A stretch of 53,571 bases of DNA. It comes from Fidelibacterota bacterium. Lineage in GTDB: Bacteria; Fidelibacterota; UBA8477; JABMPR01. The stretch spans positions 1-53,571 of the forward strand of contig JAIPJF010000023.1 in the NCBI GenBank assembly GCA_021734325.1, given 5' to 3'. The notes beneath the pieces were generated by a model, which was given only the letters and a program-made list of their open reading frames with translations, ran no database searches and was not told the origin of the DNA. Shown piece after piece: positions 10,001 to 18,291 of this stretch. How positions within the stretch are numbered: position 1 is the first letter of the stretch; each line of letters starts with the position of its first letter. Both the position numbers and the translations under genes were made by a program.

Positions 10001-12200
10001 GATCCTGAGGATACCAGATGACCAGGTGATCTTCAGAGTCGTATAAACCTCCGCCAGAAGCACTGATAAAACTGACGCCATTCGGCAGTGTATCTGTAGC
10101 CATAATTTCAGTCGCAGTTGTATCACCAAGGTTCCTGTACATGATCGTATAGCCGAAGGTCTCACCTGGAATAGCCGTAGCAATCGTGGCACTCAACGCA
10201 ACATCAAGAAGTGGCGAATGAACGATGGTGGAGCCAGTGGTCCCGGCCAAAACGCCTTCATTACAGCTTATGGTAGCCGAATTTGAGATGCTTGATCCAG
10301 GCGCCATGGGTTTCGAAATTTTGGTCTGCAACAATACTGAAGCCGATGAATCTGGATTCAGCTGACCTATTGCCCAGGTCACCGTTCGGGTCACAGGATC
10401 ATAACTCGTGTTCCCTGATCCACGGATAAAGCTTAGATGGGTAGAAAGTGTGTCTTTGATCTCCACACCAGTGGCGATGCCATTCCCCTCATTTGAAAAT
10501 GAAAATACATACTCCAGAGTGTCGCCAGGCAGCAGATGTGATTCGCTCTGATGCTCAAGGGTAAGAGCCGGAGCTGCGAGAACCATCGTATTTGATCTGG
10601 CTATACTTACCTCATTCTCTGCACAGCTGATCCGTGCAGCGTTCACAAGTTGGGTGCCATTAGGCGTAAGTGGCAAAACCCTTGTCGTGACGGAAAGCGT
10701 ATCTCCCTGTAAAACATCGAGATCTGCTAAGGTGAATTCAACACTATGGTTGGTTTCATTATAGCTGTGATTGTGACTGGCTGAGACGAACTCAACTTGA
10801 GAAGGAAGCGTATCTACCAGACTAATACCTGTGGCACTCACCTGACCTGAATTATCATAGATCAGGCGATATGTTAGCAGTTCACCAGGAGCTGTTTCTG
10901 AGGGTGCTGCGTTTTGCAGATTTAAATCCGGTGCTTTACGAAGAGAGACAATATATCCGTCTCTGCTTTTACCTGCATTGAAGGTCTCCACCGATGCCAC
11001 ATTGACCAGATCACTAAAATTTCCCACTGAAGCATCAAGCCTGGTGTCAAGCGTCAGGGTCATGGAAGTGCGAGGCTCCATTGCTCCCAGGCTCCAGGTT
11101 AAAACTGGAGCGGAATAATCGGCGCCATGGGAAGCTGAAATAAAACTGAGACCTTCTGGCAGTGTATCTCGAACCACAATCCCTGTAACCTTCCATTGGG
11201 AGGTATTATTCAAGGTAATGGAGTAGGAGATCGTATCACCTGCTTCATATTCGCCCGGTTCAGCTATTTTGCTGATGGGCAGTGTCCAGGGATTAATCAG
11301 CGCAGAAATTTCTGCTGAACCGATCACCTTTTCACGATTACTGACATAGGTGTAGTTTGTGATGGTCGTATTTATGGGTACAAATGAGGCAACCTGAACC
11401 ATGAGCGTATCTTTCCAGGCAGCACCAATTCCAAGCGCGCCAATGGACCAGCTGATAATACTATTTTGCCGGGAGGCAGCTGACGATGTGGAAAGGAATT
11501 GAACATATTCCGGCAAATCGGTGTACAGGTATGTCTCATCAGAAGCGATGTTCCCCGTGTTTTGGATGGAAATCGCATACATAAGCGTATCACCCATGGT
11601 GGCGATGCGCTTATCCATGGACAGATCCAGTTTGAGTTCCGATGCTGCTCCAGTGATAACCGAGATGCTTTCGGAGGATCCTGAACGACCATCTTCCAAA
11701 ACATACCAGGCGTGATTCTGTAACATAAATCCGGCGGGAAGATCAGGACTTGCCCTGAGCTGGAAATCTAATTGCCTTGTTTCGCCAGAGCCCAGATCAG
11801 TCAAAGTCCACTTGATGATATTCCCTTGAATTAGAGCCTCAGACTCAGTTGAAACTGCTTCCAGACCGGTCATGAGGGTATCCAGAATAGAATATTCAGG
11901 GATACTGATATTTCCTGTATTGGTGAGTTGGATATGATAAACAAGTGTGTCCCCGGGATAAACGACAGAAGCATCAACCTGCATCTGTATTTTCATTTGA
12001 TATCCGGGGTCAACCATGAATTCGACCAGATTGGTCGAACCTGTATAGCTGATTCCTCCTGAAGATCGATAGCTCGCATGGGCAATATTCTGGATGACGG
12101 TACCAGCAGGTACCTGCCCAAAGAGAGCAATACTTCGCAGGAGGAACAGGATCAGGATGATCCTGTTCCAAACCCTTGAAATATCAGGAGAATTTATCAT
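7032..12200 (-). CDS. Giant secreted DUF11-repeat surface protein
   Basis: A 1722-residue protein with an N-terminal signal segment (hydrophobic residues about 13-28, cleavage near FGQ). Seven DUF11 (conserved repeat TIGR01451-type) domains follow between about 70 and 905. Each has the signature PGDTLxYxxxxxNxG and an LPxGxxFxxAS-like strand. Then come an invasin-like Ig domain (about 910-1015), two carboxypeptidase-regulatory-like domains (about 1020-1190), two more DUF11 domains (about 1195-1440) and two SdrD-B-like domains with DDNGNG and DENRNN calcium-type loops (about 1445-1600). A low-complexity Ser/Leu/Asp tail ends it. DUF11 proteins are generally extracellular stalk or adhesion proteins. 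There is no YPNPFNP sorting domain. The barrel gene follows five bases later, which suggests cell-surface display through that barrel. Its exact role (adhesion, sheath or fibre) is not shown by the sequence. Confidence 0.88.
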   Translation of the reverse strand: MINSPDISRVWNRIILILFLLRSIALFGQVPAGTVIQNIAHASYRSSGGISYTGSTNLVEFMVDPGYQMKIQMQVDASVVYPGDTLVYHIQLTNTGNISIPEYSILDTLMTGLEAVSTESEALIQGNIIKWTLTDLGSGETRQLDFQLRASPDLPAGFMLQNHAWYVLEDGRSGSSESISVITGAASELKLDLSMDKRIATMGDTLMYAISIQNTGNIASDETYLYTDLPEYVQFLSTSSAASRQNSIISWSIGALGIGAAWKDTLMVQVASFVPINTTITNYTYVSNREKVIGSAEISALINPWTLPISKIAEPGEYEAGDTISYSITLNNTSQWKVTGIVVRDTLPEGLSFISASHGADYSAPVLTWSLGAMEPRTSMTLTLDTRLDASVGNFSDLVNVASVETFNAGKSRDGYIVSLRKAPDLNLQNAAPSETAPGELLTYRLIYDNSGQVSATGISLVDTLPSQVEFVSASHNHSYNETNHSVEFTLADLDVLQGDTLSVTTRVLPLTPNGTQLVNAARISCAENEVSIARSNTMVLAAPALTLEHQSESHLLPGDTLEYVFSFSNEGNGIATGVEIKDTLSTHLSFIRGSGNTSYDPVTRTVTWAIGQLNPDSSASVLLQTKISKPMAPGSSISNSATISCNEGVLAGTTGSTIVHSPLLDVALSATIATAIPGETFGYTIMYRNLGDTTATEIMATDTLPNGVSFISASGGGLYDSEDHLVIWYPQDLLAFAHDSLIVVLQVNSPLENGSLISNKIHLQCQEGNESTSYIDLVVNSSPSLQLSIATQEEVFPGDTLIYQVSYMNAGSDMARDVQIIDTLSDVTHFQSATGLYVYDPIVGVLTWDLGELNSLDDGVFSIKVLIDPSFEDGSNFSNRTWIKSAETAPLSAQVVSTNILPMSLKLSARPNQILGNGIASSTLQAEVLSYSGNPVPDGFPVHFGSDHGTIPTALQAVSTQSGSSFSTLISDTVLSDAIQATIYAEARFSDTRSASDTTTVKFMMGGLEGSVLDYQGNPVSNVVIELQDRITKEILATTTSDASGYYFIFFPRSGVFNLVFTFIDGQGNPVSVTQPVSLGIPENGSVLTNTNSISGWICDSVTGAPVMEEGIEIVLQSVSDGLLKKSETGVSDTTYTDSTGAYLFSDLSPGRYQMSVKYHGVRSYSDGTLDINFTSSGLFVANANIAIRQSAFYMYKTVDKPEASIGDTLTYSIHYGSNQMSIADSVYLVDYLPAGLEFVGSSLETGSGLSLDHYDTQTNQVFFHALGLNVNETPVLTLKALIARHDQSANTLLENTAMLTDGIDTVFSRRDGRSLAKTRIVYPFLKMSKSVNRRIVETGDILTYTVKVENTNTVESAYALTIVDVLPRGFTYRAGSSRLEGDQYANPDRRQSTKYRTELEWAFDDTLKPGESLELKYRVICGIEAREGTLVNEVQTFAATKSGFQLQSNIAEASVVFQRGLFSDRGLVIGKVFFDDNGNGHHNRGEEAVAGVELFTENGVRVTTDKYGKYSIPDIAAGMHAIRVNQSTLPEGCELLLDSPDNLNDARSKIFWIKSGSMAKVNFSVTRMTVTSQLSGVVYEDENRNNHFDENESGKGGIHLILDDSIRTVTDSSGYYLFKDIIHGSHILTLDSLENDSASELEMDSLQLTGMTPMHHELNIEEDSELNVPMSLKNLSTSQVTLGGDSLRLGIEQIDSLSIISTDSLSTPADQGDFLKGDKE

Positions 12201-12234
12201 TGTTCACAGCCTAAGAGTCTTCCAACAACTTCTG

Positions 12235-13977
12235 CTATTTAACCTTGACATCAAACGTAAGGTAAATCGCCCCACTGGGACCAATAGAGGGAAGATTGAA
12301 GACCACTGAATTCCCAACCAGGGTACCTTGATCACCATCAGCAGCGTCTGTTTTCGCTACGCCATTCAGTTTCATTGAACCGGCAACATAGGTCGTATTC
12401 GTTGGAATATTATCTGTCATGAGGACTGAAGTTGCCATACCGGAACCTACATTGACTGCATCGATCCGGTATCTGAGTACGGCTCCTGGAGGCTGGTTTC
12501 CAGATGGGGTAACAGATTTAGCCAGCGTCAGGATAGGTGCAGTAATTGTTGTGGTGATAGTGGCTGAATCAGACACATCATCATCATCACCATCGTCATC
12601 CGGTTCAGCGCCAACTTCGCCAGTAATATTGGTAATATCAACATCGCCATCGCCTGTTCCAGTTTGAACAATCGCTTTTGCAATGACGTATATTACCTGG
12701 CCAGTAGCCATGGTGCCGACATCAACCTTACCATCCCCCTCTGTATCGATAAGCAGGTCATCCTCGGCATCGATCACCCCATCAGCATCATAATCCTGGT
12801 ACATTGTCCATTCCAGAAAGGTAGAGGTATAGAACAAATTCACCAGACAGGGTGTATTCCCGGCATTGGTCACTGACAATTTATATATCACCACGTCACC
12901 TGGATCGGCAATCACGGATTTATCAGCACCGAGTGTCAGGATATGCAGATGTCCCACTGTGGCAACGCCACCACCACCGCCAACCATGATTTCCGGATAG
13001 GCGACACCAATGTTATTCTCGAAATTCACATAAGAGACATTCGGTATATTGGTTCCGGCAAGAACACCATCATTCACCACTGTTTTTCCAAACACGACCA
13101 CTGAAGCTCCAGAAGCCAGATCACCCAGGCCGAATGTAATGGCGCCTGAGGTAGTTATGTTGTAATCAGATCCATCACCATCGTCGGCATCGGTCAATGG
13201 TGTTGCGCCAGCATAGTCTCCTGCTGTCGACCCTAGGCGTATGCTTCCCGGTATATAGGTTGTGGGACCAGGAATCGGTGATGTTATGACAACATTATAG
13301 GCTGTTTCAGAACCATTATTTGAGACGGTCATCCAGTAGGTCATAACCTCCCCGGGTTTTGGGGAAATTGGTTCGCCGGAGACTAAAATATCCAGTGTCG
13401 CCGCAGTGATTGATGTTGTACTTGAACCAGCATCAGAAACCGTTCCATCAAAATTGGAGGTCGCTGTAACGGTGACTTTAACCTCGTCTTTATCTGGCGC
13501 CCCATCGCCACCTGTAATATCGGTGATCTTTAGCACGCTGTAACAGGTTGCATCTGCAGCCAGAACCATGGTACTGGTCATCAATGCCTCACCTGGATCA
13601 ATGACACCATTCACATTCATATCATGGTACATCTCCAGTTTGAAATCTCCATCCTCATTCCCGTCTGTGGTGGCAACGAGGGCAAAGGAATCAGTTCCGT
13701 TTCCTGTATTGGTAACATTTATTGAATATGTTACAAATGCATTTGCAGACATACCTTTTGAGGTGGATGTCGGTGAAATGTCCACACCGGCAACTTGAGC
13801 GACCAGCGTGGTCACCGTGTTTGAGGTAACCCTGGGAAGGGCATTACTGTTCGCATCCTTGTAATCTCCGGTTGCGTAGGCTGTAATTGCCGTTCCTGCT
13901 GGCGTACCTGCAGCATAGATCATTGTGCTCATTCCAACCAGAATGAGCAACAACAACATTAAACGTGTAGGTTTCAT
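12235..13977 (-). CDS. Secreted DUF11-repeat protein with calcium-binding-type loops
   Basis: About 580 residues from the chosen ATG at 13977, which has a near-perfect AGGAGGG six bases upstream and begins a clean signal peptide (MKPTRLMLLLLILVG, cleavage near IYAAG). An in-frame start at 14070 is possible but would add 31 polar residues before the signal. Four DUF11 domains are visible. Each has a YxxxVxNxGxG strand, and two have the TTYxxGS strand. Between them lie Asp/Gly-rich loops such as DGNEDGDF and DYDADGVIDAEDD, typical of bound calcium. It ends right after the last DUF11 strand (YLTFDVKVK), without a sorting domain or anchor. It is the third gene of the operon, 34 bases before the 1722-residue DUF11 gene. 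It is probably a structural subunit of the same surface assembly. Confidence 0.85.
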   Translation of the reverse strand: MKPTRLMLLLLILVGMSTMIYAAGTPAGTAITAYATGDYKDANSNALPRVTSNTVTTLVAQVAGVDISPTSTSKGMSANAFVTYSINVTNTGNGTDSFALVATTDGNEDGDFKLEMYHDMNVNGVIDPGEALMTSTMVLAADATCYSVLKITDITGGDGAPDKDEVKVTVTATSNFDGTVSDAGSSTTSITAATLDILVSGEPISPKPGEVMTYWMTVSNNGSETAYNVVITSPIPGPTTYIPGSIRLGSTAGDYAGATPLTDADDGDGSDYNITTSGAITFGLGDLASGASVVVFGKTVVNDGVLAGTNIPNVSYVNFENNIGVAYPEIMVGGGGGVATVGHLHILTLGADKSVIADPGDVVIYKLSVTNAGNTPCLVNLFYTSTFLEWTMYQDYDADGVIDAEDDLLIDTEGDGKVDVGTMATGQVIYVIAKAIVQTGTGDGDVDITNITGEVGAEPDDDGDDDDVSDSATITTTITAPILTLAKSVTPSGNQPPGAVLRYRIDAVNVGSGMATSVLMTDNIPTNTTYVAGSMKLNGVAKTDAADGDQGTLVGNSVVFNLPSIGPSGAIYLTFDVKVK

Positions 13978-14066
13978 GATAAACCCTCCTTTTGATATTT
14001 GTTTTTTCACGTTTTTTTTATTTAGTGTTTCCTTGGTGGGCTGAACAAAGGCGATTCTTTGAATAC

Positions 14067-14552
14067 TCATTTGTTCACCTCCACCATAAATTCCATCTCA
14101 GTGAATTCATTGGATTCCAGCGATTGATTTATAATCCACTTGATATGAGTGATCATATCAGGCGTGGCTTCTCTGACAGTAATTTTTCCATTTGCTTCCC
14201 GGACCCGATACGTGGGTGGCCAATCCATATATTCCCCGCCGGCATCGATGGAGAATTTTGCCTCGGCCGTAGATGAGCGAGCTGAACCAGGGACAAAGGT
14301 CGTCCCTAAGGGAATGGGATCTGTTACTGAGGGCTCGGTCATGAGACCTTCACCTGTATTTATAGCTTTCACCAAGTAGCGGATCGTATCGCCTGGTTGG
14401 TAAATGATATCCACTTTACCACTTCGCTCTTCCATCGATTGATTCACTTTTTCTTCTTGAATGGATATTTCAAGCTTTGGTTTCCCCTGGGCATAGACCA
14501 GGGTCGTCAACATTAAAAAAAGCATGAGTGTGACACCTGATTTTTGGGTCAT
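14067..14552 (-). CDS. Small secreted single-DUF11 protein
   Basis: About 161 residues from the ATG at 14552. That start has GAGGAGG five bases upstream and opens a signal peptide (MTQKSGVTLMLFLMLTTL, cleavage near VYAQG). A start at 14597 overlaps the previous stop but lacks this ribosome site. After cleavage there is a charged stretch (EEKVNQSMEERSG) and one DUF11 domain with PGDTIRYLVKAINTGEG and PLGTTFVPGSARSS. It lies between the 725-residue and 580-residue DUF11 proteins in the operon. Its size and single domain suggest a minor or capping subunit of the same surface assembly, but that is inference. Confidence 0.82.
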   Translation of the reverse strand: MTQKSGVTLMLFLMLTTLVYAQGKPKLEISIQEEKVNQSMEERSGKVDIIYQPGDTIRYLVKAINTGEGLMTEPSVTDPIPLGTTFVPGSARSSTAEAKFSIDAGGEYMDWPPTYRVREANGKITVREATPDMITHIKWIINQSLESNEFTEMEFMVEVNK

Positions 14553-14593
14553 TGCAACCTCCTCGGTTATTGATTTAAAAATCTTAACATCTA

Positions 14594-16771
14594 TCATCGT
14601 ACAAGCACCTTGTAGCGGACACTGCCAGACTCAAGTGGTGCCAGTTCTAAACTTCGCTGGTATTGAATACTGGTTACGGGAGCGGTTTGATCACTATTGT
14701 AGGTGAATCCACCATCGTGACTGAACAAAATGGACATACTCTCGCCAGACGCCGAATTTTCCAGATAGATCGTGTTGGCGGGGATGCTCTCACTGATGAT
14801 GATCAGTTTTGCATCAGCAGAACCAATATTTAGATATGTGACTGTATAACTAAGTGTATCCCCAGGAAATGAACTTCCATTGTCCACACTTTTTGCCAGG
14901 GTAAGGTGTGGAACAAGGACTTGCACCGGTGCAACTGAACCAGTACTCAAGAGGCTCATCTCGGGACCGCCAATTGTCACTGAATTAAAATATTTATCTG
15001 CAAGCTGGGGCACAGTAACTGTAAAGACCAGGGAGTCAATATTTGAACCTGCACCCTCACTGACAGTCCATTCACCTTCCCAAATAAGCCGTGAATCGGA
15101 AACAACAGGGTCAGCTGTTGTTAAGCCACTGGTCGTTCCAGGGACATAGCTGAAACCGATGGGTAGATCATCCTGGATCAGGGTGATGATGCCTGCTGCA
15201 GTTCCTGAATTTGCAATCAGAATCTTATAATCAATCAGGGAGCTGCTAACGGCTGAATCAACAGAGGCTGTGCAGCTGACGGTCAGGTCTGCAACACCTG
15301 GTTCCGGGGCTGTAACTGTGACCTGGGCAGTCGGGCCGGTTTCAACGAGATCAAAGTTTGAACCCAGGATTGAAGCTGCATTTAAGAAATCACCTGACTG
15401 ACTCCCCACCGTAGCGCTAAACGTAAGTGAAATGGAATTCGGGGGCGTTCCCTCGGGGTTCACTGTCCAGTTGCCATACCAGATGAGACTCGCACCTTCA
15501 GATACAGGATCAATGGTAGTAAATCCCGAGCTTGATCCAGGCACATAGGTAAAACCTGGAGGCAGGATGTCGCGTACTTCTGTGATCAGTCCACTCCCTG
15601 TGCCGGTGTTGCTGATGGTAATGGTATATTGAATTTGAGTCTCGGCTTCAGCAGTATCACTGGAAGCAATTTTTAAAATGGAAATTTCAGGGACTGTGGG
15701 AGGCGGTACAGTGACTGTAAACGTATCATAGGCATAATAGACTCCTGTGTGGATGGGGTTTTCGACTGTAATGGTGTAGGTCCCTGCGCTAGCTGAATTA
15801 TTCAGGGTCCACAAATCGACTGGAGCGATCGTTCCATTGCCATCTGAAGTGACACTACCATACCAGGCCAGTTCGCCGTGGGAGTCCACTATCCGAATTC
15901 GACGCACGCCAGCATTAAAATATGCTGAGCTAGAAATGGGCCAGCCTTCACCTTGAAGACTGATAACTTCAGGCGATGTCCAGAGTCCTTCGTTTGAGAA
16001 AGGGGCAGGATCTCTGGTATCATAGATAGATCCGTATTGCCCGCGAGCAATTGGGGGCACATTTGAAAAGGCCTCTGAGATTGAGCTAAAATTCCCGCTT
16101 AGATCGCTAAAGGAGAGATTGGCATCCTTCGCTGTTCCGAAAAACATTCTGAATGGTGTTGACAGGCTGATATTGTTTTCATATCCAGGGAGTTGCAGGG
16201 CAGAAAAGGGAACCTGAAAATCCAGATAGACATAGTTAGGAAGTTCAACAATTCTTATTTCACCGCTTGAAATGGGGTTTTCAATTGAATAGTACTTCAA
16301 TTCCGGATCCTCATCTACAGCACTGTTGTAGGAGGTGGACAACTCCTCACTCCAGCCATCAGCGATGATTGCCCAGTCTGGGAAATCATTGCCATCGACA
16401 TCCAGAGCAGCAAACCAGGTCCAGAAGTTAAGACTGCCGCGCTTTAGCGGTGTTTCCTGGAGAACAATCCGAATGTAAATAGTTGATTCTGAACAGTAGA
16501 AATAGGAGTCGTTTCCATCATCATCAACGATGATATCAGTATATCCCTTCCGTTGATCATTAGCATCCTGGAGGGGTGACCAGGCAACATCGACCATGGG
16601 AATCCATTCTGATTCCAGGGGCCAACTTGCAGCTAGCAGTCCTTCAAATGGTAGAAAAACACCGAGAAGGATGAGCATCCATGGTAACAACCCGATTTTA
16701 ATATGCTTGAAAATGATCTTATCTCCCCTATGCCAACCAAAAATGAACGAAATCTGCAGGGAAGAGTGCAA
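14594..16771 (-). CDS. Secreted protein with N-terminal beta domain and three DUF11 repeats; first gene of the operon
   Basis: Up to 725 residues. A hydrophobic signal segment (LLPWMLILLGVFLPF, cleavage near LLAAS) is followed by a domain at about 50-350 rich in Trp, Tyr and Asp. It contains DVDGNDFPDW and resembles the N-terminal domain of other secreted DUF11 proteins. Three DUF11 repeats fill about 360-725, with PPGFTYVPGSSSG, PIGFSYVPGTTSG and FPGDTLSYTVTY. The start is uncertain. The longest frame opens with TTG at 16771 behind a weak AGGGC. The best Shine-Dalgarno (AGGGGAG) lies just before an ATT codon at 16714 that would begin a textbook signal peptide. The first ATG (16678) leaves no charged N-region. 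The promoter is the sigma-54-type element at 16902-16916, whose leader contains no other convincing gene. Confidence 0.82.
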   Translation of the reverse strand: MHSSLQISFIFGWHRGDKIIFKHIKIGLLPWMLILLGVFLPFEGLLAASWPLESEWIPMVDVAWSPLQDANDQRKGYTDIIVDDDGNDSYFYCSESTIYIRIVLQETPLKRGSLNFWTWFAALDVDGNDFPDWAIIADGWSEELSTSYNSAVDEDPELKYYSIENPISSGEIRIVELPNYVYLDFQVPFSALQLPGYENNISLSTPFRMFFGTAKDANLSFSDLSGNFSSISEAFSNVPPIARGQYGSIYDTRDPAPFSNEGLWTSPEVISLQGEGWPISSSAYFNAGVRRIRIVDSHGELAWYGSVTSDGNGTIAPVDLWTLNNSASAGTYTITVENPIHTGVYYAYDTFTVTVPPPTVPEISILKIASSDTAEAETQIQYTITISNTGTGSGLITEVRDILPPGFTYVPGSSSGFTTIDPVSEGASLIWYGNWTVNPEGTPPNSISLTFSATVGSQSGDFLNAASILGSNFDLVETGPTAQVTVTAPEPGVADLTVSCTASVDSAVSSSLIDYKILIANSGTAAGIITLIQDDLPIGFSYVPGTTSGLTTADPVVSDSRLIWEGEWTVSEGAGSNIDSLVFTVTVPQLADKYFNSVTIGGPEMSLLSTGSVAPVQVLVPHLTLAKSVDNGSSFPGDTLSYTVTYLNIGSADAKLIIISESIPANTIYLENSASGESMSILFSHDGGFTYNSDQTAPVTSIQYQRSLELAPLESGSVRYKVLVR

Positions 16772-16901
16772 TACGCGCCCTGCTTTCTTCTCTACAAAAG
16801 ACTAAATGCCTTTCAAGGCCTTCAGGACTCTGTATGTCTCAGATGTGGCTTTCATGAACCGTTCTTTTGAATTGATTGGCCTATACATATACATATAAAT
16901 G

Positions 16902-16916
16902 TCAATTATGGTGCCA
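16902..16916 (-). promoter_or_regulatory. Sigma-54-type promoter of the DUF11/barrel operon
   Basis: On the minus strand it reads TGGCAC CATAA TTGA, the sigma-54 -24/-12 layout (TGGCAC-N5-TTGC) with A instead of C at the last position. Expected transcription start is near 16891, which gives a leader of about 120 bases to the TTG start. The split-repeat pair begins 111 bases upstream. Confidence 0.8.
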
Positions 16917-16992
16917 ACCTTCATTTATTGATCTATCATATTATATATATTATATTTAAAGCGTTAGTTGAATTTACAAAATGTTAACGTTT

Positions 16993-17027
16993 TGCATGTT
17001 TTACATGGGAATTTGCAAACATTGCAA
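16993..17027 (-). promoter_or_regulatory. Upstream activator site, two split repeats (DUF11 operon)
   Basis: Minus strand: TTGCA ATGT TTGCA (17027-17014) and ATGTA AAAC ATGCA (17006-16993), starts 21 bases apart. Each unit is NTGYA-N4-NTGCA with half-sites nine bases apart. The upstream copy starts 111 bases before the -24 box, as at the four other promoters. A Fis-type helix-turn-helix of an NtrC-class activator is the likely reader (inference). Confidence 0.72.
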
Positions 17028-17187
17028 AACGTTTATAAAACGCGTCAGAATAGCTGGTCTTTTCGTTTGCAGCCCAAAAAACAGGATCCAGGCCAGGGAG
17101 ATAATATAAGTAAAATTGACCCCTGATTGAGATGGCAAACATCACTCAACAGGTCGAGATCCTGCTTTCATATTTTCAATTTAAACT

Positions 17188-17223
17188 ATGCATATTTTAC
17201 ACTTAGGCCGTGTATTTATTGCA
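17188..17223 (+). promoter_or_regulatory. Upstream activator site, two split repeats (PilX-like operon)
   Basis: ATGCA TATT TTACA (17188-17201) and GTGTA TTTA TTGCA (17210-17223), starts 22 bases apart. The first begins 113 bases before the -24 box. One half-site (TTACA) departs from the consensus. Confidence 0.7.
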
Positions 17224-17300
17224 TTGTCAGTGAAATCACAGATCACTCGAAACAATCATAAATATATATATATCAATATTTTACAACTGTGCATTTTTTT

Positions 17301-17315
17301 CGGCATGAGACTTGA
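17301..17315 (+). promoter_or_regulatory. Sigma-54-type promoter of the PilX-like operon
   Basis: CGGCAT GAGAC TTGA keeps the two invariant G residues of the -24 box and the TTGA -12 form shared by all five promoters here. Expected start is near 17326. The leader then contains the very strong AGGAGG ribosome site just before the ATG at 17346. It is the least canonical of the five at -24. Confidence 0.72.
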
Positions 17316-17345
17316 CCTATTGGAACATGACAACAGGAGGTCACC

Positions 17346-18275
17346 ATGTTCGCAGCCGTCATCATGTTTTTCGTCATTTTTTCCTTTACCGGGGTCGCTG
17401 TTTTAGACATCTCAGCTAAATCAAGTCTTAGCTCCCTGGAAACAGTCAATAATATCAAACTGCAATACGAGGTAGAGTCTGCCATCAATGAAGCTCTGTG
17501 GCGCATCAATACCAGTACGGATTCATTGGTAAATTTTACTTCCGATGATCTCACCTGTAGCTGGAATCCAACGGACAATATTTTATCCGTGGAAGTTGAC
17601 ATGTATGGCGTGGAATCTGCGATCGAACTGGATCTGTCTGAGGATAATCATTTTAAACGGGGACTTGCCACAAATCAGCTGGTCAATCCCTACGGATATA
17701 CAAGCGGGATTGAAGATGAGCATCAAATGCGTCAGTTTGGATTTATGCCTCAGGTTGATGAACAATACTTCAGAGACAATGCCGTAAAAATTCACAATGC
17801 CAATGATCAGTCATGGAAAGAAGGTGAAGTTAGTCAGGAGGGCATCCATGTCTTTACCGGCAACAATATTGAGATAGACAGTCTTATTCTGAATAACTCA
17901 ACTCTCGTCTTCACCGGCAAGGGAATCACAATCACCGGGACAAACACGATTCGGGCAGGAATTCCAGCTGACGCTGTTGCGGCCCTTCCGGCTCTTGTGT
18001 TCACAGATCCTGAGGCCGTGGTCACGATTGTACGCGGGACCCACATTGAAGGTGCCATTTACTGTGCCGGACAGATCATACTTGAGAATGCCACTCTCAG
18101 TGGACCCATTGTGAGTCCATCTATCGCCCTGGCTGAAAATCTGGACCTCCTGGATGCTGAAAATGATGTCTATTACCGCTGGAACCTAGGATTTGGGGAT
18201 CAGAGTGACTATGACTGGCCCAAGCAGATCAACCGCTGGAAAGTCAATAAATGGATAAAGAATTCAGCAAGCTGA
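17346..18275 (+). CDS. PilX-like single-pass membrane protein
   Basis: 309 residues behind a near-perfect ribosome site (AGGAGG, six bases before ATG). Residues 2-22 form a hydrophobic helix followed by an amphipathic stretch with Ser, Leu and Glu and then YEVESAINEALWRIN. This is the layout of PilX-type pilus-assembly proteins (hydrophobic helix, then an alpha-helical spine with AE..A.EAL). No prepilin-peptidase motif (G/FTLIE) is present. The rest is beta-rich and ends with a Trp/Lys-rich tail. The tail is nearly identical to the fragment at 1..86, so at least two paralogues exist. It is transcribed from a sigma-54-type promoter, as pilin genes often are. Role as a minor pilin or an envelope scaffold is inference. 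The gene at 18292 follows after 16 bases. Confidence 0.7.
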   Translation: MFAAVIMFFVIFSFTGVAVLDISAKSSLSSLETVNNIKLQYEVESAINEALWRINTSTDSLVNFTSDDLTCSWNPTDNILSVEVDMYGVESAIELDLSEDNHFKRGLATNQLVNPYGYTSGIEDEHQMRQFGFMPQVDEQYFRDNAVKIHNANDQSWKEGEVSQEGIHVFTGNNIEIDSLILNNSTLVFTGKGITITGTNTIRAGIPADAVAALPALVFTDPEAVVTIVRGTHIEGAIYCAGQIILENATLSGPIVSPSIALAENLDLLDAENDVYYRWNLGFGDQSDYDWPKQINRWKVNKWIKNSAS

Positions 18276-18291
18276 GTTTCTGAGCCTGAGG

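Larger units (their letters stand above)
16772..17345. other. Divergent intergenic region with two sigma-54-type promoters
   Basis: A 574-base AT-rich gap between the DUF11 operon (minus) and the PilX-like operon (plus). It holds two complete promoters of the same design, one per direction, each with its own pair of split repeats (listed separately). The minus-strand leader (about 16890 to 16772) includes a 17-codon ATG frame at 16855-16802 without a convincing ribosome site, so it was not called. The stretch 17040-17185 between the two repeat pairs shows nothing I can support. Confidence 0.75.

Noticed and set aside
16802..16855. 17-codon ATG frame in the leader of the DUF11 operon (minus strand)
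   Set aside because: No convincing ribosome site and no similarity; too short to support.
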